A stretch of DNA of 64,000 nucleotides from Strigamia acuminata (GCA_949358305.1 OX442316.1:682001-746000), one strand, 5' to 3'. Numbered from the stretch's first letter, positions 46,819 through 57,932 are shown. The notes: a model not told the origin generated them from the letters alone. Program-made: numbers and translations.

Positions 46819-49800
46819 ATGGCAGATCCTTCCGTGCAAAACATGATCACTCCAGAACAACTCGAAATTTTGGAAACAAAATGGGAAGCGCTACTCACTT
46901 CACTCTCCGCTTTGCTGACTGTATCGGAGCAGACCAGTGACCCGGGAGAGTTGGAGGCGCTGCTATCTACAGCAAATATTCGAGAGACACGTGCTGTCAA
47001 TGAACTCAATGATCTTCAAATACATTCTGAACATGGATTTTATCTTGAAGCCATTGAAAAACTCGAGGCAGTTCAAACAAGAGTGGATCTTCTCCGCGGA
47101 CGTTGGGAAGTATCGAAACGGTCCCTTCCTACACTGGGAGGACGACTAAATATGTCAACTGCATCTGGCGGTCATACGACAATGAATGCTTCTTTCCGAA
47201 AAATCCAGAAATTGCCAAAATTGGAGTCTGTGAAGTTCGATGGGGACATTTTGAAGTACAAGACCTTCAAAAGTAACTTCGAAACTTCAGTTCATAAGGA
47301 CCCAGACTTAAGCGATGTGGAAAAGCTTCAATATCTACAAACAATGTGTGTTGGCGAAGCAGCCACTTTGATTTCAACTTTTCCCTTGATCGAGGAATCA
47401 TACCATTTGGCTCGTGAAGAGTTGGAGAGGAACTACGGGGATGAGGACGCACAGCAAACTGCCCTCATCAGATCAATTAGAGAAATGAAAATTGTTACGA
47501 GTGTCTATCCAACTAAAGCGTTAAGAACAAATTTAACCAAAATTTCTTCCACCGTCAGACTCCTTGAGCAGTTGAAAATACCAATACAAACTTCAGGTGC
47601 TTTTCTCATGCCGGATATTATTAGCAAATTTCCAACTCAGATGGCATTGCGTTTTTATCAGGTGCATGGAATTCAAAACAAAAACATTATGACACTACTT
47701 GACTTTTTCTTGAAAGAAGTAGCTATGGCGGAAAGAACTGACAATTCTTCTCATTCTGAAAAGGTGAAGAAGGAGAAAACTGAAGTCGAGAAAGGCAAGC
47801 AAAAGGGTTCCATGACCACGTGTGCTGCGACTCAAGATTCTAAGCCGCAATCAAATGCTAAAGTGAAGTCCGGAGAGTCCAAACAAGACAACAAATCTTC
47901 CAACTCGAAGACCATCAAGTGTATTTTTTGTGAAGAAGACCATTTGAATGGTTCATGCAAAAAGGAATTCGAAGTTAATGCGAAGATTGAAATCATCAAA
48001 AAGAATAGACTTTGCTTCAATTGTTTTAGAACTGGCCATCGCGTCGGGGACTGTAAAGTGAAGTTTTCCTGCAAACATTGTGGCGGAAGACACCACTCCA
48101 CAATTTGCAAAAAGTCAGATGTGAAGAATTCATCAAGCGTTGTCGAGAAGCCCAAGGAGTCACAAGTGACAACACACGTCTCGTGCGCGATCTCCGCGAC
48201 TCTTCAATTAATGATATTTACTGCGAACCTCAAAACCAAAAATGGAGGATCCCACAACATCAGAGGAATGATAGATCCAGGCAGTCACCGATCCTTCATA
48301 ACTACTGAGTTAGTAGAAAGAATCAAGTTGAAAAAATGCGGCAGCATTTCGGCCACGACACAACGCTTTAATGATTCTACTCCTGCTTCAACGGATTATG
48401 ACGTTTTTAACGTTACTTTGAAAAGCAGAAATGACACGCAAGAAATCAAAATGACAATGTTATCGGTCGAGAATCTACCAAGAGTGCAAGGAATTTTAAA
48501 CTCCACTGTAATAGAAAAGGTGAAAGGATTAAATCTTGAGTTGGCTGAAGAATTACCTGCCAAAACATCCCAAATTGACATTTTATTAGGAGTGGATGTT
48601 TGGTGGAAAATTCTGAAAGACGGCAAGAGGAAAATCAACGAGGATTTGGGCCTTATAAACACTTTATTTGGCTGGGTTCTCACCGGTGCAGCTGGAAACA
48701 TCGATTTGTTTGATGATGAAGCCGACTTAACCACGTGTTGCAACACTTGCAACGTTGACATAAATGAGAAGTTGGACAAATTGTGGAATTTGGAGGCAAT
48801 TGGTATAAATGCTGGTGAAAAAGAATCCGATTTCACAAGAGATCGCTTTGAAGCCACAACGAAACGTCTTGACGACGGAAGATATGAAGTGATGCTTCCC
48901 TTTAATGGACAAGAAACTGACTTAGATTCCAACTGGGAACTCGCCATGAACCAATTAGCCAACACGCTTAAACGAATCGATGCAAATGAGGACTATAAAA
49001 AACGATACGACGACTCGATGTGGCAGTACATCGAGGAAAATCACGCGGAGGAAGTCCCAAAGGAGGAACGTTTTCTCAAGAAGGGGATATATAATATACC
49101 TTACCACCCCGTCATAAAAGAGGATCGTGATACTTCTAAATTTAGAATAGTATTTAACGCGTCTTCATCCAAGAAGGGAAAACTTTCCCTCAATGACTGT
49201 TTATTTCCGGGACCTTCCCTCAACCCTGACTTAATTCTTGTTATTGTGAGATTTCGCCTCTATTGCATCCCGATAATAGCGGATATCAAGCAGGCATTTC
49301 TGCAGGTTATGATCAACCCGACTCAAAGAAACTTTCTACGCTTTCTGTGGGTGGCTCGTGATTATTTTAAGCAGCCTTATTCGTGGCAAAACCTGTGGAA
49401 CAATATTATGATCCTGAGAATGATCGTCGTGCCCTTTGGTGTTATTTCCTCACCATTCCTCCTATGCGCAACCATTCGAAAACATGCAAAACAATTCGAG
49501 AAAACACACGCAAAAGAAGTTGATGCGCTTGATGATGGAATTTTTATGGATGACTTAACATCTGGAGGAGATTTTCCAGCCGACACGACGACACATTGCG
49601 AGAGATTAAAAATGATTTTAGACAGCGGAAAACTTCCCCTTGTGAAGTGGGCGACTTGCAGTAAAGACGTCTTCGAGAACTTGAAAAAAGAGGGATTCCA
49701 CATGCGGGGCGAGGAATTTTCTAGTCTTGGAATCATTAAAATGCTCGGCATACTGTGGGACACAGAAAAGGACATGATAATGTTTAAAATACCGAAAATT

Positions 49801-52053
49801 GAAAAAATTCCGATTACGAAGCGAGAAGTTGTCTCATTTTTAGCATCAATTTTCGATCCCATGGGACTCTTGGCTCCTGTGATTCTGCAAATGAAATTGC
49901 TCATTCAAGCGATCTGGGCTCGGACGAAAAAATGGGATGAAAAGATTCTTGATTCAGAGAAAAAAGAAATTGAAGAATGGAATTCCGACATCCAACAACT
50001 CAAGGAACTAAAAGTTCAACGTTGGTTAAACACTTATTCAGGTCAGGAAATAACCCTTGAAGTTTTTTGCGACGCCAGCACAAAAGCATTTGGCTGCACG
50101 ATTTTTGTCGTCAACGTGGAGGGCAAAAGAACATTGTTGTTAAGTAAATGCCGCATTGCGCCGGCCAAAAAAGTTACTCTTCCTCGACTCGAATTGACAG
50201 CAGCAGTGGTTGGAGTCAGAATGACAAAATATCTGCTCGAGAACTTTCTTCCTGGATACCCCGTCACTGAAGTTCGTTACTACTCGGACTCCACTATCAC
50301 ACTCGCCTGGATTAATTCAGACAAAAATGTTTGGAAACCGTATGTCTCAAACCGTGTTCAGGAAATTGTTTCCTTTTCCAAGCCTGAGCAATGGTCTCAT
50401 GTGCCAACCGAATTCAACCCAGCTGACTTATTAACCCGTCCACACAACTCAAAAACTTTGATGAACAATAAACTTTGGTGGGACGGTGTTGATGTATCAA
50501 AACTGGAAAAGAAAGAAGTTATACAGGAAAACCCACCCGATGAAGAGAGAAAATTAATTGTTATGACTATTCAAGTAAAAGAGAATTTTATTTACAAATT
50601 TTTCCGACGTTTTAGCAATTACAATCGACTTTTGAGAGTGTTTTCCTACATAATGAGATGGAAAAGTCAACTTGTTCGCGGTGAGCCCCTCTCGCCACTC
50701 GAGTTGGAGGCAAACCAACTGAAGATCCTAAAACTTTCGCAGAAATTGCATTTTTTGGAGGAAGTTGAGGATGTGAAAAACAAAAAGGAATTAAGCAAAC
50801 ATTCCACTTTAAAGAATTTTGAGCTCTTTATTGACGAAAACGGATTACTGAGACTTCGAAGCCGTTTGAAAAAATCTTTGTTGACATTTGATGAAGTCTA
50901 TCCCATTATTTTGCATTACGATAGTTGGATAACACGACTGTTGATCAGAAAAGCACATCTAGAACTACTTCACGGTGATATTAGTGAAACCCTATATCAC
51001 TTGCGTGAACAGTTTTGGATCATAAGAGGAAGAAAAACAATTCAGACAGTGATTCGAGAGTGTGCAATTTGCAGACGTGCTAAACTTGCGAGAAATAACC
51101 CTTCTACTGGTGACCTTCCCACTGAACGCGTAACTCCAGCGGCTCCATTCCAACACACTGGAATTGATCATCTTGGACCCATTTATGTTGGCAACAACAA
51201 AAAGGAACGAAAAAAGGTTTATATTCTTTTATTCACGTGCATGGTGACAAGAAGCTTGCACTTAGAAGTGTCCGAAGATCTTTCTGTTCCCAAGTTTTTG
51301 TTAGCAATGCGACGATTTGGAGCTCGTTTTGGCTATCCTGCCAAAATATTCTCAGATAATAGCAAAACATTCGAACGTGGTAGTGTGGAGTTACAATCAT
51401 GGGGCAAGCTCATTGGTCACAAGGACATACAGGCTTTCCTATCTGAAAAAAGAGTGTTATGGACTTTTATTCCACCACTGTCCCCCTGGATGGGAGGGGC
51501 ATGGGAACGCCTTGTCCGTTCAGTTAAAGATAAACTTCGAAAAACTTTGCTTCGATATACCGTTGATTTGGAGACTCTTCAAACCTTAGCTTTGGAAATT
51601 AGTTCCGTATTAAATTCAAGACCTTTATCCTACGTTCCCGACAGTGTTGATGGAGGCAGAATTTTGGCGCCTGAAAATTTTTTAACCGGTGGTTTACCAA
51701 AATACCTTATAAACAAAAAATTGAGTGCCATCAAAAAGACGGATTTAAGAAAATTAGACATTAAACGAAGACAGTTCATTTGGGAATTTTGGAGAGTGTG
51801 GAGAAAAAGTTACCTTATGCAATTGCGAAATTTTTATGAAACCAAAGGCGATAGAAATTTCAAAAGTCCCAAAGTGAATCAGATTGTGTTGTTAGAAAAA
51901 ATAGGAACAAATCCCTATTTTTGGCCACTTGCCCGGATAAAGGAGATTTTTCCAGGTGAGGATGGTTTTACTCGAGTCATTAAAGTAGTGCTACCAGATG
52001 GACGTGAACTGAAAAGATCAGTTAAGCATGTGAGAGCTCTTGAACTGGACTGA
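46819..52053 (+). CDS. Gag-Pol polyprotein of BEL/Pao element Y
   Basis: One frame of 1,744 aa starting at ATG 46819 (MADPSVQNMI). In order: Gag with DUF1759-type region from about residue 130; three zinc knuckles at about 368-431; aspartic protease with Asp486 in a D-P-G-S motif; reverse transcriptase from about 774 (FRIVFNASS) with FMDD at 909-912 in place of the commoner YVDD; RNase H with Asp1085, Glu1125 and Asp1157; integrase with zinc-binding region from about 1378 and Asp1450, Asp1513, Glu1563; C-terminal DUF5641-like domain. It reverse-transcribes and integrates its own RNA in cytoplasmic particles and nucleus, by family knowledge. No stop or frameshift; it could also act on X ends in trans. 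Confidence 0.96.
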   Translation: MADPSVQNMITPEQLEILETKWEALLTSLSALLTVSEQTSDPGELEALLSTANIRETRAVNELNDLQIHSEHGFYLEAIEKLEAVQTRVDLLRGRWEVSKRSLPTLGGRLNMSTASGGHTTMNASFRKIQKLPKLESVKFDGDILKYKTFKSNFETSVHKDPDLSDVEKLQYLQTMCVGEAATLISTFPLIEESYHLAREELERNYGDEDAQQTALIRSIREMKIVTSVYPTKALRTNLTKISSTVRLLEQLKIPIQTSGAFLMPDIISKFPTQMALRFYQVHGIQNKNIMTLLDFFLKEVAMAERTDNSSHSEKVKKEKTEVEKGKQKGSMTTCAATQDSKPQSNAKVKSGESKQDNKSSNSKTIKCIFCEEDHLNGSCKKEFEVNAKIEIIKKNRLCFNCFRTGHRVGDCKVKFSCKHCGGRHHSTICKKSDVKNSSSVVEKPKESQVTTHVSCAISATLQLMIFTANLKTKNGGSHNIRGMIDPGSHRSFITTELVERIKLKKCGSISATTQRFNDSTPASTDYDVFNVTLKSRNDTQEIKMTMLSVENLPRVQGILNSTVIEKVKGLNLELAEELPAKTSQIDILLGVDVWWKILKDGKRKINEDLGLINTLFGWVLTGAAGNIDLFDDEADLTTCCNTCNVDINEKLDKLWNLEAIGINAGEKESDFTRDRFEATTKRLDDGRYEVMLPFNGQETDLDSNWELAMNQLANTLKRIDANEDYKKRYDDSMWQYIEENHAEEVPKEERFLKKGIYNIPYHPVIKEDRDTSKFRIVFNASSSKKGKLSLNDCLFPGPSLNPDLILVIVRFRLYCIPIIADIKQAFLQVMINPTQRNFLRFLWVARDYFKQPYSWQNLWNNIMILRMIVVPFGVISSPFLLCATIRKHAKQFEKTHAKEVDALDDGIFMDDLTSGGDFPADTTTHCERLKMILDSGKLPLVKWATCSKDVFENLKKEGFHMRGEEFSSLGIIKMLGILWDTEKDMIMFKIPKIEKIPITKREVVSFLASIFDPMGLLAPVILQMKLLIQAIWARTKKWDEKILDSEKKEIEEWNSDIQQLKELKVQRWLNTYSGQEITLEVFCDASTKAFGCTIFVVNVEGKRTLLLSKCRIAPAKKVTLPRLELTAAVVGVRMTKYLLENFLPGYPVTEVRYYSDSTITLAWINSDKNVWKPYVSNRVQEIVSFSKPEQWSHVPTEFNPADLLTRPHNSKTLMNNKLWWDGVDVSKLEKKEVIQENPPDEERKLIVMTIQVKENFIYKFFRRFSNYNRLLRVFSYIMRWKSQLVRGEPLSPLELEANQLKILKLSQKLHFLEEVEDVKNKKELSKHSTLKNFELFIDENGLLRLRSRLKKSLLTFDEVYPIILHYDSWITRLLIRKAHLELLHGDISETLYHLREQFWIIRGRKTIQTVIRECAICRRAKLARNNPSTGDLPTERVTPAAPFQHTGIDHLGPIYVGNNKKERKKVYILLFTCMVTRSLHLEVSEDLSVPKFLLAMRRFGARFGYPAKIFSDNSKTFERGSVELQSWGKLIGHKDIQAFLSEKRVLWTFIPPLSPWMGGAWERLVRSVKDKLRKTLLRYTVDLETLQTLALEISSVLNSRPLSYVPDSVDGGRILAPENFLTGGLPKYLINKKLSAIKKTDLRKLDIKRRQFIWEFWRVWRKSYLMQLRNFYETKGDRNFKSPKVNQIVLLEKIGTNPYFWPLARIKEIFPGEDGFTRVIKVVLPDGRELKRSVKHVRALELD

Positions 52054-52106
52054 TTTGTTTGAGCTCGTTGTGTTTTCTCTTCTCTGTTCTCTCGCCGGCA
52101 ATTCGC
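52054..52106 (+). other. Pyrimidine-rich pre-LTR segment of Y
   Basis: Between the pol stop and the 3' LTR lies a T/C-rich run, then CTCTCGCCGGCAATTCGC directly next to the LTR. X has nearly the same block at 56597-56626. A purine-rich plus-strand primer would be expected here and is absent. Confidence 0.7.
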
Positions 52107-53673
52107 TGTTGCAAGACAGCGTGGAAGAATTGTTGTGCTGAGATTGTTTCAATAAATATTACTAATTGCTTTTATTTGTTTAATTTTCCTTTAGTGTTTT
52201 ATTTTTCATAATTAATTGATATTTTTCACTTTACAGGAATTTTGACTTATTAAAATGTTTTTCACTGATTTTTATTGTCACTTTTCGATTTAATGTAGTG
52301 TTAATACCTTGCTATTATTTTATTCGTGTCTTTTTGAGTGCATTTATGAACCTTTCTATTAATTTTCCCTGATTTTGTGTTTATTGCGTGCAGTTCTAAT
52401 GTTTTCTTCGTTTTCTGGCATACATTTGCGATGCTCGATACGTCATTTTTCGGTTCCTAGCGGACTTTTGCTTCCGTCTTCTAACCTTTCGTTTTGTGCT
52501 TTAGAATTCATTTGGATTTCTTTTTACATTTGTTTCTGACTAATTCAAGTCTGTTCTTTCTTTCTGGATGCATTAGAACTGCCCAAAATGCTTCGATCGG
52601 TTGTTTCTAACGTTCGTTGTCGGCTGCCGTAAAAGCGTAGCCGAGAATGTTCGGTTCGTTCAACATTTTCGTATTTATTAAACTTGTGTGTATTCTTTCA
52701 GTATTTTGTGATAAGAATTAATAATTATTCTTGTATTTTATTCGATACTTTATTTGTTATTTACATTAAGTGCTTTATATTCCAATTCCGAATTGTTTTG
52801 ACGCTTTTGCAATGTTCGCCGGACGCCATGTTTGATCCAATACCTTTGTTATGTTCGCCGGTCGCCATGTTTGTCCCAAGCGACGATTACACAATGTAAC
52901 CGTTATTTTTGTATTTTATATTCTTATAATCTGCATTTACTATTTCATTTCGAAGTGTTTTCACCTGTATTCTTTGCTATTTTTGCATTTTTATTCCGTT
53001 CGGAATTCAAATGTTTTGATTGCATCATTTTGCTTGACGCTGATTGGCTGTCTCGATCGTCTGCTTGACGATCATTGTTTTCGTTCCGTTTGCACTGTTT
53101 TACTCTTCTGATCTTATTGTTGTGATTAGATTAAATATTCCTGGTATTCTTGTGATCATTTTAGTGTATCACAATCGTTAATTCGTGCAGTTTTTATGTA
53201 ACTACAACTTTGCTGTGATTTCGTTTCCTCCGTTGCTATGACAACGGAGTTTCTTTTGTATCTGTATTTCGCCGCTATCGGCTTGGCGCGTGCCGTATTG
53301 GGTACTGCGCATGTGCGGTTCCTCAGGAACCAATGTAATCAGTGTATTTTATTCAGTTCTCAACCAACTTTTTAATAAACAAGTTGTTTTTTGTTAACTC
53401 CCGTGTTTTCTATTTTCAACCTTAGTTTTCAATGTGTTGTGAGTAGTTAAGCCTTTCCCTGGATTAGCCATTGATTCAGCACTCCATTGGATATTAATCA
53501 ACGGTGTTCCCATCAATGTTCCATGCATTCAACAATAGTTTTCAGTGCGGATTTGTGTTCTCAGCGCGGTTTTCGTACGAATTTAACAATACGATCACTT
53601 GAGTTTTTAGAAGCGGGAAATTCAAATAGCCCCGACCCCATTCCTAGCTGTTTGGTGTTGACAGACCGCAACA
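52107..53673 (+). repeat. 3' LTR of element Y
   Basis: 1,567 bp at exact offset 7,764 from the 5' LTR, with no difference found. AATAAA at 53374-53379. Bounded on the right by the target duplication GTAG and resuming X pol. Confidence 0.95.
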
Positions 53674-56566
53674 GTAGTGTTCAACGCGTCTTCATCCAAG
53701 AAGGGGAAACTTTCCCTCAATGACTGTTTATTTCCGGGACCTTCCCTTAATCCAGACTTAATACTCGTTATTGTGAGATTCCGTCTCTATTGTATTCCAA
53801 TAATAGCAGACATTAAGCAAGCGTTCCTCCAAGTAATGATCAACCCTACTCAAACAAACTTTTTACGTTTTTTGTGGGTCGCTCGTGACTATTTCAAAGA
53901 GCCATACTCATGGCAAAATTTGTGGAATAATCTAATGGTTCTGCGAATGATTGTCGTGCCATTTGGCGTCATTTCTTCTCCATTCCTCTTGTGTGCGACG
54001 ATTAGGAAACAAGCGAAACAATTTGAAGAAACTCATGCAAAAGAAGTCGACGCACTCGATGATGGAATCTTCATGGATGATTTGACGATTAGCCGATACA
54101 ACCTCACATTGCGAGAAACTGAAAATGATATTAGACGACGGAAAGCTTCCCCTCGTGAAGTGGGCGACCTGCAGTAGAGACGTCTTCGACAACTTGAAAA
54201 AGAAAGGATTCCACATGCGGGGAGAGGAGTTTTCAGATCTCGGAATCATAAAAATGCTGGGAATATTATGGGACACAACAGAAGATGTCATGATGTTTAA
54301 AATTCCGACAATTGAAAAAATTCCGAATACGAAACGAGAAGTTGTCTCATTAATGGCTTCAATATTCGATCCAATGGGACTCATTGCTCCTGTTGTGCTT
54401 CAAATGAAGCTACTTGTTCAAGCAATCTGGATGAGAACAAAAAACTGGGATGAAAAGATTCTTGACTCAGAGAAAAAAGAAGTTGAAGAGTGGAGTCAGG
54501 ACATACAAAAATTGAAGGAATTAAAAGTTCAACGTTGGCTGCAGACTTATTCCGGTCAAGACATCACTTTAGAAGTATTCTGTGACGCAAGCACTAAGGC
54601 ATTTGGCTGTTCAATTTTTGTCGTCAATCTGGAGGGCAAAAGAACTTTATTGTTGAGTAAATGCCGTATTGCTCCGACGAAAAAAGTGACTCTTCCCCGA
54701 TTAGAATTAACTGCAGCAGTGGTAGGAGTTAGGATGACCAAGTACCTGTTAGAAAACTTTCTTCCCGGGTACCCAGTCACTGAAGTGCGATACTACTCGG
54801 ACTCCACCATAACTTTAGCCTGGATAAATAGTGACAAAAACGTGTGGAAGCCATACGTCTCGAACCGTGTGCAAGAAATTACTTCTTCAACCAAACCCGA
54901 ACAATGGTCTCATGTACCAACGGAATTTAACCCAGCAGATTTATTAACTCGACCACATAACTCAAAAACATTGATGAACAATAAACTTTGGTGGTTTGGA
55001 GTTGATGTTTCGAAACTAGAAAAAAGTGAAATTATACAAGAAGAACTTCCGGAAGACGAACGAAAAATCGTTGTGATGACAATTCAAGTGAAGGAAAGCT
55101 TTATTGGTCAATTCTTCAAACGTTTCCGGAATTACAACAAACTTTTGAGAGTTTTTTCATATATTTTGCGATGGAAAAACAAACTTTTGCGCGGTGAGCC
55201 TCTCTCGCCACTCGAGATAGAGGCCAACCAAAAGAAGATCCTGCAGTTTTCGCAGAAATTACATTTTTCTGAGGAAGTTGAGAATGTGAAAAACAAGAGA
55301 GAACTGTCTAAACATTCCACCCTACGCAATTTTGAGCTCTTCATTGACGAGGACGGATTACTTCGACTTCGTAGCCGCTTGAAAAAATCACTGTTGACAT
55401 TTGATGAAGTTTATCCAATTATCTTGCATTATGACAGTTGGATAACAAGACTGTTAATTAGGAAAGTGCATCTGGAGTTGCTTCACGGTGACATAAGCGA
55501 AACCTTGTATCACTTACGCGAACAATTTTGGATTATTAGAGGAAGAAGAACTATACAGACAGTTATACGAGAATGTGAAATTTGCAGACGAGGAAAACTT
55601 GCTCGCAATAACCCTTCAACTGGTGACCTTCCTGCTGAACGTGTGACACCAGCGGCGCCATTCCAAAACACTGGAGTGGACCACCTGGGTCCCATTTATG
55701 TCGGCAGCAACAAGAAAGAAAAGAAAAAAGTTTATATCCTGCTTTTCACGTGTATGGTGACCCGATCCCTACATTTAGAAGTATCAGAGGACCTTTCTGT
55801 GCCAAAGTTTTTGCTAGCGATGAGAAGATTTGGTGCACGCCACGGATACCCTGGGAAAATTTTCTCTGATAATAGTAAAACTTTTGAACGCGGGAGCGTC
55901 GAATTACAATCGTGGGGAAAACTCATCGGTCATTCAGATGTGAAAACTTTCCTATCCGAAAAAAGAGTGCTTTGGACTTTCATCCCACCGCTGTCTCCAT
56001 GGATGGGCGGAGCGTGGGAGCGTCTAGTCCGCTCAGTAAAAGATAAACTTCGAAAGACATTATTGCGCAGCACCGTAGACTTAGAAACTCTCCAAACTTT
56101 GGCTCTGGAAATTAGTTCAGTGCTAAATTCACAACCCTTAAGTTACGTCCCAGACAGTGTTGATGGTGGTAGAATCTTGGCACCTGAAAATTTTCTAACC
56201 GGAGGCATGCCAAAATACGTAATAAACAAACAACTGAGTGCAATTAAAAAATCAGATTTGCGAAAACTGGACATTAAACGACGCCAATTTATTTGGGAGT
56301 TCTGGAAAATTTGGAAAAAGAGTTACCTCATGCAATTGAGGAATTTTTATGAATCCAAAGGTGATAAGTTCTTCAAAAACCCTAAAGTAGACCAAATCGT
56401 GTTGCTAGAGAAAATGGGTACAAATCCCTATTTTTGGCCCCTTGCTAGGATAAAGGAAATTTTTCCCGGTGAGGATGGTCAAATCCGTGTTATAAAAGTT
56501 GTGCTACCCGATGGACGTGAGTTGAAAAGGTCAGTCAAGCATGTGAGAGCCCTAGAACTTGAGTGA
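53674..56566 (+). pseudogene. 3' pol of element X: RT (frameshifted), RNase H, integrase
   Basis: The X frame resumes at 53674 with VFNASSSKKG and runs through the RT palm to FMDD (54070-54081). Compared with Y, about 14 bp net are missing at 54088-54103, moving the frame by one. The original frame ends at a stop by 54177; the downstream frame (open from before 54104, ATG at 54125) continues to 56566 with the RT thumb, RNase H (FCDAS, YYSDST), the integrase zinc region, the D-D-E core and a DUF5641-like end, without further stops. So two lesions, the Y insertion and this deletion, break the gene. Sequence is otherwise very close to Y. Confidence 0.93.
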
Positions 56567-56626
56567 TTTATTCTAATAAGACTTTGTGTGTGGTTCTCCT
56601 TCTCTGTCCTCTCGCCGGCAATTCGC
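56567..56626 (+). other. Pyrimidine-rich pre-LTR segment of X
   Basis: TCTCCTTCTCTGTCC followed by CTCGCCGGCAATTCGC next to the LTR start. Matches the Y segment closely; no polypurine tract. Confidence 0.7.
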
Positions 56627-57363
56627 TGTTGCAAGACAGCGTAGATATTGTTGTGCTATTTTTATTGTCAATATTTTTCACCATTTTGATTTGTGTTGAT
56701 TAAAATCTTTAAGTGTTTTAATTTCCTTTGCCTAATTGGTATTTTTTCACTTTTCAGATTTTTTATTGCTTATTAAAGTGTTTTGACTTGATTTTTATTC
56801 ATACTTTTCAATATTTAGTAGTGTTTATGCTTTGTATTAATTTCAAATATCTTATTCCGTGCATTTATTGACTTATTCACTTGTTTTTTGAGAGTTTGTG
56901 TTGATTCCGAACTGTTTTGGTGCAAATTTCGTTCCCTAGCATACATTTGCGATGCTAGTGACGTCATATTTCTGTTTCCCGTAAAGTTACGGTTCCGTCT
57001 TCTAATCTTTTGTTTGGTACTTTTCAAATCATTTGGAATTTTATTAAACATTCGTTTCTACTAATTAAAACATGCTCTTTCTATCTAGATGCATCAAAAC
57101 TGCTTTGGAAGTTCCGTTTGATTGGTTTGAACGTTCGTTTCCGTCTGCCATAAAAGCGCAGCCGGGAATGTTCGTTCGGCCGATAATTTCGTATTTATTC
57201 AATCTGTGTGTTTTATTCCGATGTTTTGTGAAGAGAATTGATAATTATTCTTATAATTTAATCGATACTTTATTGATTATACATTTAGTGTTCTTACATT
57301 CATTTTACGTGTATTTTGCCGCCGATGTTTTGTTCGCCGGACGCCATGTTTGATCCAACACCT
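56627..57363 (+). repeat. Truncated 3' LTR of element X
   Basis: Matches the first 737 bp of the X 5' LTR with three mismatches and stops at 57363, where a minus-strand LTR (M1) begins with TGTGAG on this strand. The break falls between the two CGCCATGTTT sites. The remaining half of the LTR is not seen in the window. Confidence 0.92.
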
Positions 57364-57932
57364 TGTGAGAGTGGACGGACATTGTTCAGGCACGGGAATG
57401 CCTAAACAGCGCCAGACGCTCGACACGTATAGATAAGAGACTACAAGAGACTGTGTTTGAGGTTTTAGGCCTTTATTCAGTTGTCTAGGGGTCAATATCT
57501 TGTGTCTCTCCCATGCTCCTGCTGCATTGCTGCAGCAGACCTGTGACCACACGCGGCACACACGTGGTTAGGGTTAACCTGGTTGTGCGGCGTGGTCATG
57601 TCGATGTTCATTTGGCCCATGGTAATCGCTCACGGTACTGGGACTGGCAAACCGGCCAAGTCCCTAAGTGACACCATGGTGAACAAGAGTGTGGACCGGT
57701 CTGATGTTGGTCAGGACCGTTCCTGTGGAACTCTGGCCAGAAACAGGATGTTGGGCCTTTTATATCCCACTCTTGCACCATGGGTACGAGAGTACCTCTT
57801 CCCATTGGTTGTGGGGTTGGTGACCGAATATGACGTCATCCTGGTCACCATCCCTCAACCGTCAACGCCACCTGGCGGGTGGGGTTGGGCTGGGCCATGT
57901 GGGCGTGTTGCAGTGGCCGATAATCGGTCACA
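57364..57932 (-). repeat. 3' LTR of Gypsy fragment M1
   Basis: 569 bp. On the minus strand it starts TGTGACCG and ends TCTCACA, with TGTGA/TCACA inverted ends. Promoter-like elements occur in the correct order for minus-strand transcription: CRE TGACGTCA (57831-57838), CCAAT (57803-57807) and a TATA box GATATAAAAGG (57756-57766), followed by AATAAA (57472-57477). Confidence 0.85.
57756..57838 (-). promoter_or_regulatory. CRE-CCAAT-TATA promoter of M1 LTR
   Basis: Going downstream on the minus strand: TGACGTCA, then CCAAT about 25 bp on, then GATATAAAAGG about 37 bp further. This is a conventional RNA polymerase II layout. Transcription would run leftward into the X LTR. Confidence 0.6.

Larger units (their letters stand above)
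44343..53673 (+). mobile_element. Intact BEL/Pao element 'Y' nested in the pol gene of X
   Basis: 9,331 bp with 1,567-bp LTRs and one open gag-pol frame. Target duplication GTAG (or AGTAG if the last LTR base is shared) at 44339-44342 and 53674-53677. The X coding frame resumes after the element. LTRs have equal length and look identical, including all ORFs read through them, so insertion is recent. Y belongs to the same family as X: their ends, LTR blocks and proteins are similar throughout. Confidence 0.95.
39454..57363 (+). mobile_element. BEL/Pao element 'X', split by element Y and truncated at its 3' LTR
   Basis: Full-length 5' LTR (39454-41015), leader, gag and the first part of pol (to 44342), a nested relative (Y, 44343-53673), the rest of pol (to 56566), and the first 737 bp of the 3' LTR (56627-57363). 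The 5' end interrupts a satellite monomer after CACAGT. Three mismatches in about 737 bp separate the LTRs (39589/56762, 39666/56839, 39833/57006), so X is slightly older than Y. Its pol is also frameshifted, so it cannot make its own full polyprotein. The right target duplication is not in the window. Confidence 0.92.

Noticed and set aside
53677-53679. Independent gene starting at 53677
   Set aside because: The codon is GTG and encodes an internal valine of X pol that resumes after the nested Y element.
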